5,008 nt of DNA from Solirubrobacteraceae bacterium (GCA_025935735.1 JAICUS010000462.1:1-5008); one strand, 5' to 3'. Shown: positions 1-5,008, numbered from the stretch's first letter. A program made the numbers and translations. Notes: generated by a model not told the origin, from the letters alone.

Positions 1-16
1 GCGAGGCGATCTCGTG

Positions 17-37
17 CCTCGGCGCTTGCGGCCGAGG
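17..37 (+). other. GC-rich hairpin, alternative to a second hairpin at 2-21
   Basis: CCTCGGC (17-23) is perfectly complementary to GCCGAGG (31-37) around a 7-base loop. A competing 6-bp stem pairs CGAGGC (2-7) with GCCTCG (16-21). The two stems share bases 17-21, so they cannot form together. There is no T-run, so this is not a standard intrinsic terminator. It could be the end of an upstream unit or an attenuator-like leader element. Chance pairing in GC-rich DNA is also possible. Confidence 0.3.
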
Positions 38-138
38 GACCAAACATGAGCGTCACGTTATCCACGATCGTGCGCGGAATGCAACCCGGGGTTTCGAAAA
101 TCAGACAGCAGCTGGGCTAGCATTGGTGCGCAATCCGC

Positions 139-144
139 TACTCT
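139..144 (+). promoter_or_regulatory. Candidate -10 element for the TetR gene
   Basis: TACTCT fits the TANNNT pattern common in actinobacterial -10 boxes and lies 17 bases before the ATG at 162. That would give a very short 5' leader without a good Shine-Dalgarno. No convincing -35 hexamer is seen at the usual spacing; TTGGTG at 123-128 is too close. This is a weak call based on a single hexamer. Confidence 0.2.
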
Positions 145-161
145 GAGTATCGAGCCTGGCC

Positions 162-779
162 ATGGAGAACCACGGGATCACTGCCGCCTCGGCTCCGCGA
201 CGCGGCCGGCGAGCTGCGCGGGATACCGACGGACGGATCCTCGAGGCCGCCATCGAGCTGCTGTCGGCGAACGGTTACGCCGGGTTCACGCTCGACGAGC
301 TCGCCGTGCGCGCCGGCGTCGCCAAGACGACGATCCTCCGCCGCTGGCCGTCCAAGGCGGCGGTCGCCGCTGCGGCCGTCGAGCGGCTCGCGCTGGAGAC
401 CGTCGATCTGCCCGAGTCCGAGACGCTGCGCGCCGATCTGCAGGCGCTGGTGACGAGCGCGATCGCCACGTTCGCGAAGGGCCGTGGGCGCTTCGTGCCA
501 CGCCTCATGCGCGAATCGGGCAACCACCCGGAGATCGCCGATCTCCTGCGCACGATGATTCACGCGCGCCGGCTCGCCTACCGGCGCGTCTTCGCCCGCG
601 CGGTCGCCCGTGGCGAGTTTCAGCCCGACGTCGACCAAGATCTCGTCATCGACCTGCTCGTCGGGCCTGTCTGGACGCGCCTGCTGATTACGCAGGACCC
701 GATCCCCGAGTCGCTCGTCGACGTGATCGTCGACGCGGTTCTGCGCGCGTTCCCGCCCCGTCCGACGACGGTGCCGTAG
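162..779 (+). CDS. TetR/AcrR family transcriptional regulator
   Basis: This 205-residue protein has the normal length and architecture of a TetR repressor: a DNA-binding head that dimerises and releases its operator when a ligand binds the C-terminal domain. A basic, Arg-rich arm (residues 13-20) precedes helix 1 (about 22-38). The helix-turn-helix spans about 42-66, with the hallmark FTLDELAVRAGVAKTTILRRW followed by the PSK turn. Residues about 88-200 form the all-helical ligand and dimer domain, resembling the TetR_C_11-like group by its ending (ARGEFQPDVD, then DLLVGPVWTRLL). The start at 162 is the only ATG after an in-frame TGA at 144-146, and no strong ribosome-binding site precedes it. 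The ligand and target cannot be read from the sequence. The gene could repress itself or the downstream regulator gene, 73 bp away on the same strand. The family call is secure and the regulon is unknown. Confidence 0.93.
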   Translation: MENHGITAASAPRRGRRAARDTDGRILEAAIELLSANGYAGFTLDELAVRAGVAKTTILRRWPSKAAVAAAAVERLALETVDLPESETLRADLQALVTSAIATFAKGRGRFVPRLMRESGNHPEIADLLRTMIHARRLAYRRVFARAVARGEFQPDVDQDLVIDLLVGPVWTRLLITQDPIPESLVDVIVDAVLRAFPPRPTTVP

Positions 780-798
780 CGGCGCTTGCGTGCGGCCG

Positions 799-851
799 AT
801 GCGGACTGCTCCTTCGCGCGGGGACGGATTGGGCTGATGCGGCGTCCGCAT
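799..851. promoter_or_regulatory. Inverted-repeat operator candidate before the LuxR-type gene
   Basis: A perfect 6-bp inverted repeat with a 3-base centre, ATGCGG-CGT-CCGCAT, covers 837-851 and ends one base before the start codon at 853. A further half-site, ATGCGGAC (799-806), is the exact reverse complement of GTCCGCAT (844-851). Three related half-sites therefore sit in a 73-bp gap. A -35/-10-like pair, TTGGGC (829-834) and TATGGT (852-857), is separated by exactly 17 bases, and the palindrome lies inside that spacer. The TetR protein or the LuxR-type protein could bind here. The caution is that ATGCGG-type 8-mers also occur inside coding sequence (for example 1451-1458), so the half-sites alone are not rare. 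Confidence 0.4.
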
Positions 852-852
852 T

Positions 853-2478
853 ATGGTTGCCTCCACGCGAGCGGATGAGCCTGAGAGAGCGATCGAGGCG
901 GGGCACTTGGCGCTCGCACGCGGAGCGTGGGTCGAGGCGCGGGCCCGGTTCGCGGAGGCGCTCGCTCGCGAGGAGACGCCGGAGGCGTTCGAGGGGGCCG
1001 GTCTCGCCGCGCGCTACGAGCTTGATGCGAAGGCAGCGATCGAGGCGCATGAGCGGGGCTACCGTCTCGCCCGATCGCACGGCGACGGGGCGACTGCCGC
1101 TCGCCTCGCGATCCAGCTCGCCCACGACGCGTACGCGTTTCGCGGACCGGCGGAGGCGTCGGGCTGGGTCGAGCGCGCCGCGCTGCTCATAGACGGGATG
1201 CCTCCGAGCGTTGCCACCGCCTGGGTGACGCTGCTGCGCGCCCACTTCGCGCTCTCCGATCACCACCCCAATGTGGCGCTGAAGGGATCCGCGCAGGCGA
1301 TCGCGCTCGCGCGCGAGCTTGAAGCGGTCGACGTCGAGATGCTCGCGCTCGCGCTCAACGGCCTCGCTCTGGTCAGCACCGGGGAGATCGAGGAAGGCAT
1401 GCGGCGGTTGGACGCTGCCGCGGCCGCCGCCCTGGGCGGCGAGATGACCGATGCGGACGCGATCGAGACGGTGTGCTGCCACATGATCGACGCGTGCAAG
1501 CTCGTCCGCGACCTCGAGCGCGCGAACGAGTGGTGCCTGCGCGTGCGCGAGATCGCGGAACGGTTCGCGGACCGTCAGATGTTCTCGATCTGCCGCACGG
1601 CCTACGCGGAGGTACTGCTCTGGCAGGGGGACTGGGGGCGCGCCGACCAGGAACTCACCGCGGCGGTAGAGGAGCTCGGGGCCTTGCGTCCGGGGCGTGA
1701 CGTGGACCCGCTTGCGCGCCTCGCCGAGTTGCGGCGCCGACAGGGCCGGACCGGCGAGGCGGAGGAGCTTCTGAGCCGGGTGGAGTCGCACCGCTTCCAC
1801 TCCATTCTCGTCGGGCTGCTGGCGCTCGACCGTGGAGACATCGTGACGGCGCGCGATGCGGCCGCGCGCTTCCTGCGCCGCGTGGGACAGGCCGACCGCT
1901 TCGAGCGGGTCGCCGGACTCGATCTGATGGTGCGCGCGGCGGTGGCCGCCGGCGACCAGGCGTCCGCCCGCGAGGCGGCGGATGAGATCGCCGCGATCGC
2001 TGCGGCCTGCCCGAACGCGTCGCTTCGAGCGGCGGCTCTGCTTGCCGAGGGCCGGGTCGCGGCGGCCGCCGAGGACGCCGCCAGGGCCTGTCAGCTGCTC
2101 GAAGATGCGGGCGACCTGTTCGACGGCGCCGGCGCCCGGTACGACGCGGCGCTCACGCGACTCGAGCTCGCCTCCATGCTCCGTGTCCTCGGACGGGACC
2201 GGCCGGCAGCGAACGAGGAGGCCCGTGCCGCCAAGGCGCTGCGGGAGCTCGGTGCGCCGGCGCCGACCGCGCGCGCCGGCGGGCTTTCGGCGCGTGAGAC
2301 CGAGGTGCTCCGGCTCCTCGCACGCGGGCTCGGGAATGCCGACATCGCCCGCGAGCTCGTACTCAGCGTGCGCACTGTGGAACGCCACGTGGCCAACGTC
2401 TATCTCAAGATCGGCGCTTCCGGCCGCGCGGCGCGAGCGGTCGCGACCGCCTGGGCCTACGCGCACGGGATTACGTAG
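853..2478 (+). CDS. LuxR-type regulator with TPR-like N-terminal region
   Basis: This 541-residue regulator is almost entirely helical. Residues about 10-450 are tandem TPR-like helix pairs rich in Ala, Leu, Glu and Arg, for example GAWVEARARFAEAL (24-37), GDWGRADQEL (259-268) and LAELRRRQGRTGEAEELL (290-307). The C-terminus (476-541) is a GerE/LuxR helix-turn-helix: LSARETEVLRLLARG, then the recognition helix around TVERH (508-512) and the NVYLKIG ending. It has no N-terminal AAA/NB-ARC ATPase with a Walker A motif, as MalT/LAL regulators have, and no receiver or autoinducer domain. It resembles a TPR-plus-HTH group that I recall from Actinobacteria, including the conserved cysteines around 208-209 and 228. 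The TPR region probably senses a protein or small molecule. ATG 853 lacks a Shine-Dalgarno and follows an in-frame stop at 835-837, so translation may be leaderless. The next in-frame option, TTG 907, would cut the first helix. It probably controls the co-directional small ORF, methyltransferase and SRPBCC genes. Confidence 0.9.
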   Translation: MVASTRADEPERAIEAGHLALARGAWVEARARFAEALAREETPEAFEGAGLAARYELDAKAAIEAHERGYRLARSHGDGATAARLAIQLAHDAYAFRGPAEASGWVERAALLIDGMPPSVATAWVTLLRAHFALSDHHPNVALKGSAQAIALARELEAVDVEMLALALNGLALVSTGEIEEGMRRLDAAAAAALGGEMTDADAIETVCCHMIDACKLVRDLERANEWCLRVREIAERFADRQMFSICRTAYAEVLLWQGDWGRADQELTAAVEELGALRPGRDVDPLARLAELRRRQGRTGEAEELLSRVESHRFHSILVGLLALDRGDIVTARDAAARFLRRVGQADRFERVAGLDLMVRAAVAAGDQASAREAADEIAAIAAACPNASLRAAALLAEGRVAAAAEDAARACQLLEDAGDLFDGAGARYDAALTRLELASMLRVLGRDRPAANEEARAAKALRELGAPAPTARAGGLSARETEVLRLLARGLGNADIARELVLSVRTVERHVANVYLKIGASGRAARAVATAWAYAHGIT

Positions 2479-2586
2479 CGGCGGCCACCACTTGGGTACG
2501 GGCACGGATGCGGCGGTGGCTCATGCGCGCTTAGCCTCGGACTCGTGCCCGGTGCGGGCAAGTCACGAGGCGCAGGAGGTCGCGCC
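2479..2586 (+). other. Intergenic leader of the small ORF/methyltransferase unit
   Basis: This 108-base gap carries a possible -10 box TAGCCT (2532-2537, TANNNT type, no clear -35). It also has a 5-bp hairpin TGCCC/GGGCA around GGTGC (2546-2560) and a strong ribosome-binding site (2574-2580). A wider 6-bp inverted repeat pairs GCCACC (2484-2489) with GGTGGC (2515-2520) across a 25-base loop. ATGCGGCG (2508-2515) repeats the 8-mer at 837-844 in front of the LuxR-type gene, which would suit a shared operator but could be chance. The arrangement allows a separate promoter for the downstream genes. Confidence 0.35.
2574..2580 (+). promoter_or_regulatory. Near-ideal Shine-Dalgarno for the 43-codon ORF
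   Basis: AGGAGGT is a full match to the anti-Shine-Dalgarno core and lies 6 bases before the ATG at 2587. It is the strongest ribosome-binding site in the window. No other plus-strand gene here has anything comparable, so it fixes the start of the small ORF and argues that this ORF is translated. Confidence 0.8.
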
Positions 2587-2718
2587 ATGCCGAAGGTGTC
2601 AAGGGAAACCGCATCAGAGACGATCACGCTGGAGGGCGTCGAGGTGCAGCTCGAGACGATCCTCGTGGTGATGGACAACCTGGGCCGGGCCGCAGGCGCG
2701 GCGACGAGCAGGCGATGA
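2587..2718 (+). CDS. 43-residue ORF, probable internally deleted cupin remnant
   Basis: This short ORF (44 codons including TGA) starts MPKVSRETAS and ends with a helix-like tail, QLETILVVMDNLGRAAGA, then a basic TSRR end. It has a strong Shine-Dalgarno 6 bases upstream. Its stop overlaps the methyltransferase start as ATGA (2715-2718), the classic layout for translational coupling. From memory, small actinobacterial cupins of about 120 residues begin MPKVS(K/R)E(S/T)A and end in a comparable amphipathic stretch. Here the whole beta-barrel between those ends, including the His-rich metal motifs, is absent. The simplest reading is an in-frame internal deletion of a cupin gene, leaving a peptide that may serve only to carry ribosomes into the methyltransferase. 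Alternatives are a genuine small protein or a leader peptide. The ORF and its coupling are seen directly; its origin is inferred. Confidence 0.65.
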   Translation: MPKVSRETASETITLEGVEVQLETILVVMDNLGRAAGAATSRR

Positions 2719-3338
2719 ACTACCGGCTCGCCTACGCGATCGGGTTCCATCCCTGGGAGGACCTGGCGGGGCATCCGCCATTCGCCGGCAACCTCTTGGA
2801 ACTGGTGGCGCGCGAGGAGGCCGGGCGTGAGCCGCCCTATGGGCCGGCGCTCGATGTCGGCACCGGCAGCGCGGTCTGGGGCGTGCAGCTCGCCAAGCGG
2901 GGCTGGCGGGTGACGGGCGTCGACATCGTCGAGAAGGCTCTGCGCCGCGCGCGTGCGCGAGTCGACGAGGCGGGTGTCGAGATGCGTCTCGTGCACGCCG
3001 ACGTGACGGCTCTGCGGCAGGCGGACCTCGGCGCTCCGTTCCGGCTGGTGCTGGACACCGGAACCTTCCACGGGCTCAGCGGAGCCCGGCGCGAGGCGAT
3101 GGGTCGGGAGGTGAGCGCGATCGCCGCGCCCGACGCCACCGTGTTGCTCGACTGCTTCGCGCCCATGCGCAGGGGGCCGCTGCCGCGTGGCGCCAGCCGC
3201 GCCGCCGTCGAGGCGGCCTTCCCCGGATGGGAGGTGACCGACGAGGAGGTCGCGGACGCCGAGCCCGACGCGCTCGCGCGATTGTTTCGGTTCGACGAGC
3301 GGTTCTACCGTCTGCGCCGCGTGGCGGGCGCGCCGTGA
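2715..3338 (+). CDS. Class I SAM-dependent methyltransferase
   Basis: This 207-residue, probably cytosolic enzyme has a Rossmann-type SAM-binding fold and should transfer a methyl group from S-adenosylmethionine to an unidentified, probably small, substrate. Motif I is ALDVGTGSAVWG (45-56). The ribose-binding acid is D70 in VTGVDIV, the motif II region is HADVTAL (94-100), and the post-motif strand FRLVLDTGTFHGL (109-121) is followed by LLDCFAP (144-150). The N-terminus, MNYRLAYAIGFHPWED, is typical of a small actinobacterial group that I recall next to LuxR-type regulators. The third glycine of GxGxG is Ala53 and the usual DxGCGSG appears as DVGTGSA, a mild deviation. The start at 2715 overlaps the preceding stop by 4 bases, with only a weak AGG (2710-2712) as its own ribosome site, so it is likely translated by coupling. 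The SRPBCC gene follows after 7 bases. The family call is firm and the substrate is unknown. Confidence 0.9.
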   Translation: MNYRLAYAIGFHPWEDLAGHPPFAGNLLELVAREEAGREPPYGPALDVGTGSAVWGVQLAKRGWRVTGVDIVEKALRRARARVDEAGVEMRLVHADVTALRQADLGAPFRLVLDTGTFHGLSGARREAMGREVSAIAAPDATVLLDCFAPMRRGPLPRGASRAAVEAAFPGWEVTDEEVADAEPDALARLFRFDERFYRLRRVAGAP

Positions 3339-3345
3339 GCACGAG

Positions 3346-3792
3346 ATGCGCCTCGAGTCGACGCACCGCTTCCCGATCCCGCTGCGGGACGGCTTCGATT
3401 ACATCGTCGAGCCGCGCAACTGGCCGGAGTACTGGCCCGGGCTGATCCGCGTTCAGCCGGGATCTCGATGGCGGGCGCCGGGGGATCGCGCTCGCGTCGT
3501 GATGCGGCTGCTCGGCCGCAGCGTCGTGCTCGAGATGACGCTGCGTACCTTTCAGCCCTACCGTCTCATCGAGTACACCAGCGTCCAGCACGGGCTGCCT
3601 GACGCGCGCCATGAACGTGGCTTCGCTGCTATCGGCGATGGGCTCGAATACCGCCTATTGGTCGAGTTCGAGCCGCGGGCGGGCGTGCGCGGAGCCTTCG
3701 ATCGCGTTTTCGTTCGCCGTGCGGTCGAGCGCATGATGCGGCGCACGGCCGTGAACCTCGACGGCCGCCTACAGCGCGTTCCTAACGGGTGA
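3346..3792 (+). CDS. SRPBCC (START/polyketide-cyclase-like) family protein
   Basis: At 148 residues this is the normal size for a single-domain SRPBCC protein, a helix-grip fold with a hydrophobic ligand pocket. Supporting features are the N-terminal strand and helix (RLESTHRFPIPLRDGFDYIV), the signature-like NWPEYWPG (25-32), alternating strands around 48-82 and 100-110, and a long amphipathic C-terminal helix (about 117-142) that would cover the pocket. Members bind or transform lipids, polyketides or other small hydrophobic molecules. The catalytic role, if any, cannot be read here. It starts 7 bases after the methyltransferase stop, with only a weak GAG upstream, so it is almost certainly cotranscribed and may bind the same molecule. 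An unusually basic tail (VRRAVERMMRRTAVNLDGRLQ) is visible. The family call is good and the function is unassigned. Confidence 0.82.
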   Translation: MRLESTHRFPIPLRDGFDYIVEPRNWPEYWPGLIRVQPGSRWRAPGDRARVVMRLLGRSVVLEMTLRTFQPYRLIEYTSVQHGLPDARHERGFAAIGDGLEYRLLVEFEPRAGVRGAFDRVFVRRAVERMMRRTAVNLDGRLQRVPNG

Positions 3793-3822
3793 AGTCAGCC
3801 GATTCCGAGCGTCCGGGCGACG

Positions 3823-3842
3823 GCGGCACCCCGCGGTGTCGC
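3823..3842 (+). terminator. Hairpin after the SRPBCC gene, candidate terminator
   Basis: GCGGCACC (3823-3830) pairs with GGTGTCGC (3835-3842) around a 4-base loop, giving 8 bp including one G-U pair (3826/3839). It lies 30 bases after the SRPBCC stop. In minus-strand RNA the same position would be a C-A mismatch, so the structure favours plus-strand transcripts. There is no U-tract, as is common for terminator-like hairpins in high-GC actinobacteria. Confidence 0.4.
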
Positions 3843-3951
3843 AGTCCGGCCGGTCTACCCGATGCACGCCGCAACACAGAGGCGCACACCGAGCGCGTCG
3901 TCCAATGGAAACCCTCCAGAGGCGACCCGTGTCCGGGCGCTGAAATCGCGA

Positions 3952-3970
3952 GGCGGGACCGAGGCCCGCC
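3952..3970 (-). terminator. Hairpin after the esterase gene, candidate terminator
   Basis: GGCGGG (3952-3957) and CCCGCC (3965-3970) form a perfect 6-bp stem with a 7-base loop. On the minus strand it begins 8 bases after the esterase stop codon, a suitable place for a terminator. Only a short ATTTC follows rather than a true U-run, so efficiency is uncertain. It could also act on plus-strand read-through. Confidence 0.35.
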
Positions 3971-3978
3971 GGCGGTTC

Positions 3979-5008
3979 CTAGCCGGTGGGCGTGAGCCGC
4001 TCGGCAAGGTACGCGAGGCCGCGTGGGTAGCGGTAGTCGATGCCGCCGTGGGCGGCGTCGAAGACCTCGCAGCTCACGTCGGTCATGCCGATCTCGGCCA
4101 ACGCGTCGGTGAAGGCCTGTGCGCCCAGCTCGAGGTAGTACTCGTCGCGCGTGCCGCCGTCGAGGTAGATCGCGCGCAGGCCGCGCAGCGCGTCGGCGTA
4201 GCGCGGCACCATCCGCACCGGGTCCCAGGCCAGCCAGCGCGCCCAGACGTCCTCGATCAGCCGGCCGGTGCGCACGTCGAACGGCAGGCGCACCGTGCCG
4301 TCCGGGTCGGCCGAGAAGGCCGCGGCGACCCCGTAGGTCGAGATCAGCTGCGGGTCGGTGGGCTTGCTCAGCGGCGGTCGCGAGCGGAAGTCCGCCCAGA
4401 AGGCCTCGAAGGACCCGCCGTACGCGCGCAGCGCGCGGACCGCCTGGCCGAACTCCGGGATGTAGCAGAGCTCGTACAGCGAGTCGCCGGCGTGACTGGC
4501 CAGGCCGCCGAAGAGGTCCGGCCGCAGCATCGGCGTGATCATCGCGCCGAAGCCGCCGCTCGACTTGCCGGCGATGCCGCGGTGCGCGGCCTGCGCCAGC
4601 GTGCGGTAGCGCTCGTCCACGAACGGCACGACCTCGTCGCAGAGGTAGGAGTGGTAGCGCCCCGTGCCGGGCGAGTCGACGAACTGGCTGCCGCCGTAGG
4701 ACGTCCACGCGTCCACGAACACGACGACGCACGGCGGCGCGCCGCCGCCCGCGAACAGCGTGTCGGTGGACTCGGGCACCGTCGGGCGGAACGGCGAGCG
4801 GTTGTGCCACATCGGCTCCGCCCCCGTGTACCCCTGGATCACGTAGATCGAGGGGTAGCGCCGGTCGGCGTCGTCGTCGTACCCCGGCGGCACGTACACC
4901 TCGAGCGGCCGGTCGGCCGGGTCCCCGAGGGGGTTGTCGGCCAGCAGCGCGCTGGAGATCACGTGCCGCTCGAGGCGACCCTGGAGCGCGGACGGGTAGG
5001 CATGCGGA
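3979..5008 (-). CDS. Alpha/beta-hydrolase esterase (putative esterase family), 5' partial
   Basis: This protein resembles the esterase D/putative esterase family (PF00756-like), serine hydrolases that cleave esters. Numbering from GTG 4962, the nucleophile elbow is GKSSGG (132-137) with Ser134 in G-x-S-x-G. The oxyanion-side loop is IQGYTG (42-47), the likely catalytic Asp is D273 in GTRDEYY, and His is H305 in AAHGG. The triad is thus complete and in order. Typical family segments are NPLGDP, then VYVPPGYDDDADRRYPSIYV, and SQFVDSPGTGRY. The frame stays open from 4962 to the right edge, and its 15 extra codons (PHAYPSALQGRLERH) match the usual GRLER lead-in to such proteins. No start codon occurs among them, so the true start is probably beyond base 5008. 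No signal peptide can be judged. GTG 4962 has no good Shine-Dalgarno and is less likely. The gene is convergent with the preceding unit, and its substrate is unknown. Confidence 0.88.
   Translation of the reverse strand, partial: PHAYPSALQGRLERHVISSALLADNPLGDPADRPLEVYVPPGYDDDADRRYPSIYVIQGYTGAEPMWHNRSPFRPTVPESTDTLFAGGGAPPCVVVFVDAWTSYGGSQFVDSPGTGRYHSYLCDEVVPFVDERYRTLAQAAHRGIAGKSSGGFGAMITPMLRPDLFGGLASHAGDSLYELCYIPEFGQAVRALRAYGGSFEAFWADFRSRPPLSKPTDPQLISTYGVAAAFSADPDGTVRLPFDVRTGRLIEDVWARWLAWDPVRMVPRYADALRGLRAIYLDGGTRDEYYLELGAQAFTDALAEIGMTDVSCEVFDAAHGGIDYRYPRGLAYLAERLTPTG

Larger units (their letters stand above)
1..161. other. Upstream intergenic/leader region of the TetR gene
   Basis: No recognisable gene lies here. 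Both the plus frame that opens at base 1 (stop 118-120) and the minus frame entering from the left (ATG at 47-45) are open, but their codon use lacks the strong G/C third-position bias of the real genes. The stretch from about 58 to 110 is clearly more AT-rich than the surroundings and contains the 8-bp palindrome TTTCGAAA at 92-99, as expected of a promoter or operator zone. Two alternative hairpins occupy bases 2-37. A divergent minus-strand gene starting near base 47 cannot be excluded, because only about 15 codons of it would be visible. Confidence 0.5.
3793..3978. other. Convergent intergenic region
   Basis: This 186-base gap lies between the plus-strand SRPBCC gene and the minus-strand esterase. 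Apart from the two hairpins listed separately, nothing clear is seen. The open plus frame starting at GTG 3789 has no recognisable domain and weaker third-position G/C bias than the genes, so it is not called. Confidence 0.6.

Noticed and set aside
1..47. A possible divergent minus-strand gene beginning at ATG 47
   Set aside because: Only about 15 codons are visible, there is no ribosome site, and codon bias is weak. It cannot be told from noise without the sequence to the left.
58..66. TTATCCACG, one mismatch from a DnaA box
   Set aside because: It is a single copy with no cluster of boxes, AT-rich unwinding element or replication gene nearby, so it is probably chance.
565..588. A perfect 8-bp inverted repeat CGCGCCGG/CCGGCGCG inside the TetR gene
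   Set aside because: It is explained by the coding of ARRLAYRR with G/C-rich Arg and Ala codons. It could fold in RNA, but nothing suggests a function.
138..866. A 242-codon minus-strand frame across the TetR gene
   Set aside because: It is a shadow of the TetR gene, Arg-rich and without a recognisable domain.
1451..1458. Another ATGCGGAC 8-mer, the same as the operator half-site
   Set aside because: It lies in the LuxR-type coding sequence and is explained by Asp-Ala-Asp codons. It is kept only as a warning that this 8-mer is not rare here.
688..2505. A 605-codon open frame on the minus strand covering the whole LuxR-type gene
   Set aside because: It is antisense to a clear TPR/LuxR protein. 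Its translation is low-complexity and Arg/Gly-rich with no domain, as expected when G/C-biased codons are read on the opposite strand.
3789..3995. A 68-codon plus-strand ORF whose GTG overlaps the SRPBCC stop (GTGA)
   Set aside because: The overlap is suggestive of coupling, but the product is a disordered, domainless sequence, its third-position G/C bias is weaker than that of the genes, and it crosses the terminator-like hairpin and runs into the 3' end of the esterase.
3782..4810. A second long minus-strand frame overlapping the esterase
   Set aside because: Its translation is a run of Arg, Ala and Gly with no motif, whereas the other frame carries the complete Ser/Asp/His triad of an esterase.

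Overview
This is a very GC-rich window (about 70% by eye) with strong G/C bias at third codon positions. The protein families and their arrangement fit a high-GC actinobacterium, perhaps of the Thermoleophilia (Solirubrobacterales-like). That placement is an inference from composition and remembered family resemblance, not a marker-gene result. There is no RNA gene, insertion sequence, CRISPR array or phage gene that I can support.

Layout. Bases 1-161 are a leader region with two mutually exclusive hairpins, a possible 24-residue leader ORF and a more AT-rich patch. A TetR/AcrR-type repressor follows (162-779). A 73-bp gap contains a 15-bp inverted repeat that stops one base before the next start codon. 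Next is a 541-residue TPR/LuxR-type regulator (853-2478). After 108 bp come a 43-codon ORF with a textbook Shine-Dalgarno (2587-2718), a class I SAM-dependent methyltransferase (2715-3338, ATGA overlap) and an SRPBCC-fold protein (3346-3792, 7-bp gap). These last three look like one translationally linked unit. A 186-bp convergent gap with two hairpins separates them from a minus-strand alpha/beta-hydrolase esterase (3979 to the right edge), whose true start lies outside the window.

How the parts may work together. The LuxR-type regulator, the small ORF, the methyltransferase and the SRPBCC protein are co-directional and plausibly form a regulator plus a small enzymatic cassette acting on an unknown small molecule. 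The TetR protein upstream may be an independent ligand-responsive repressor or may feed into the same locus. The esterase is convergent and probably belongs to a separate unit.

The most unusual item is the 43-codon ORF. Its first ten residues and its tail resemble the two ends of a small actinobacterial cupin protein that I associate with this LuxR/methyltransferase neighbourhood, while the whole cupin barrel is missing. It looks like an in-frame internal deletion that kept the ribosome-binding site, the start and the ATGA coupling to the methyltransferase. The rest of the window is fairly ordinary, and I see no convincing new defence or mobile system.
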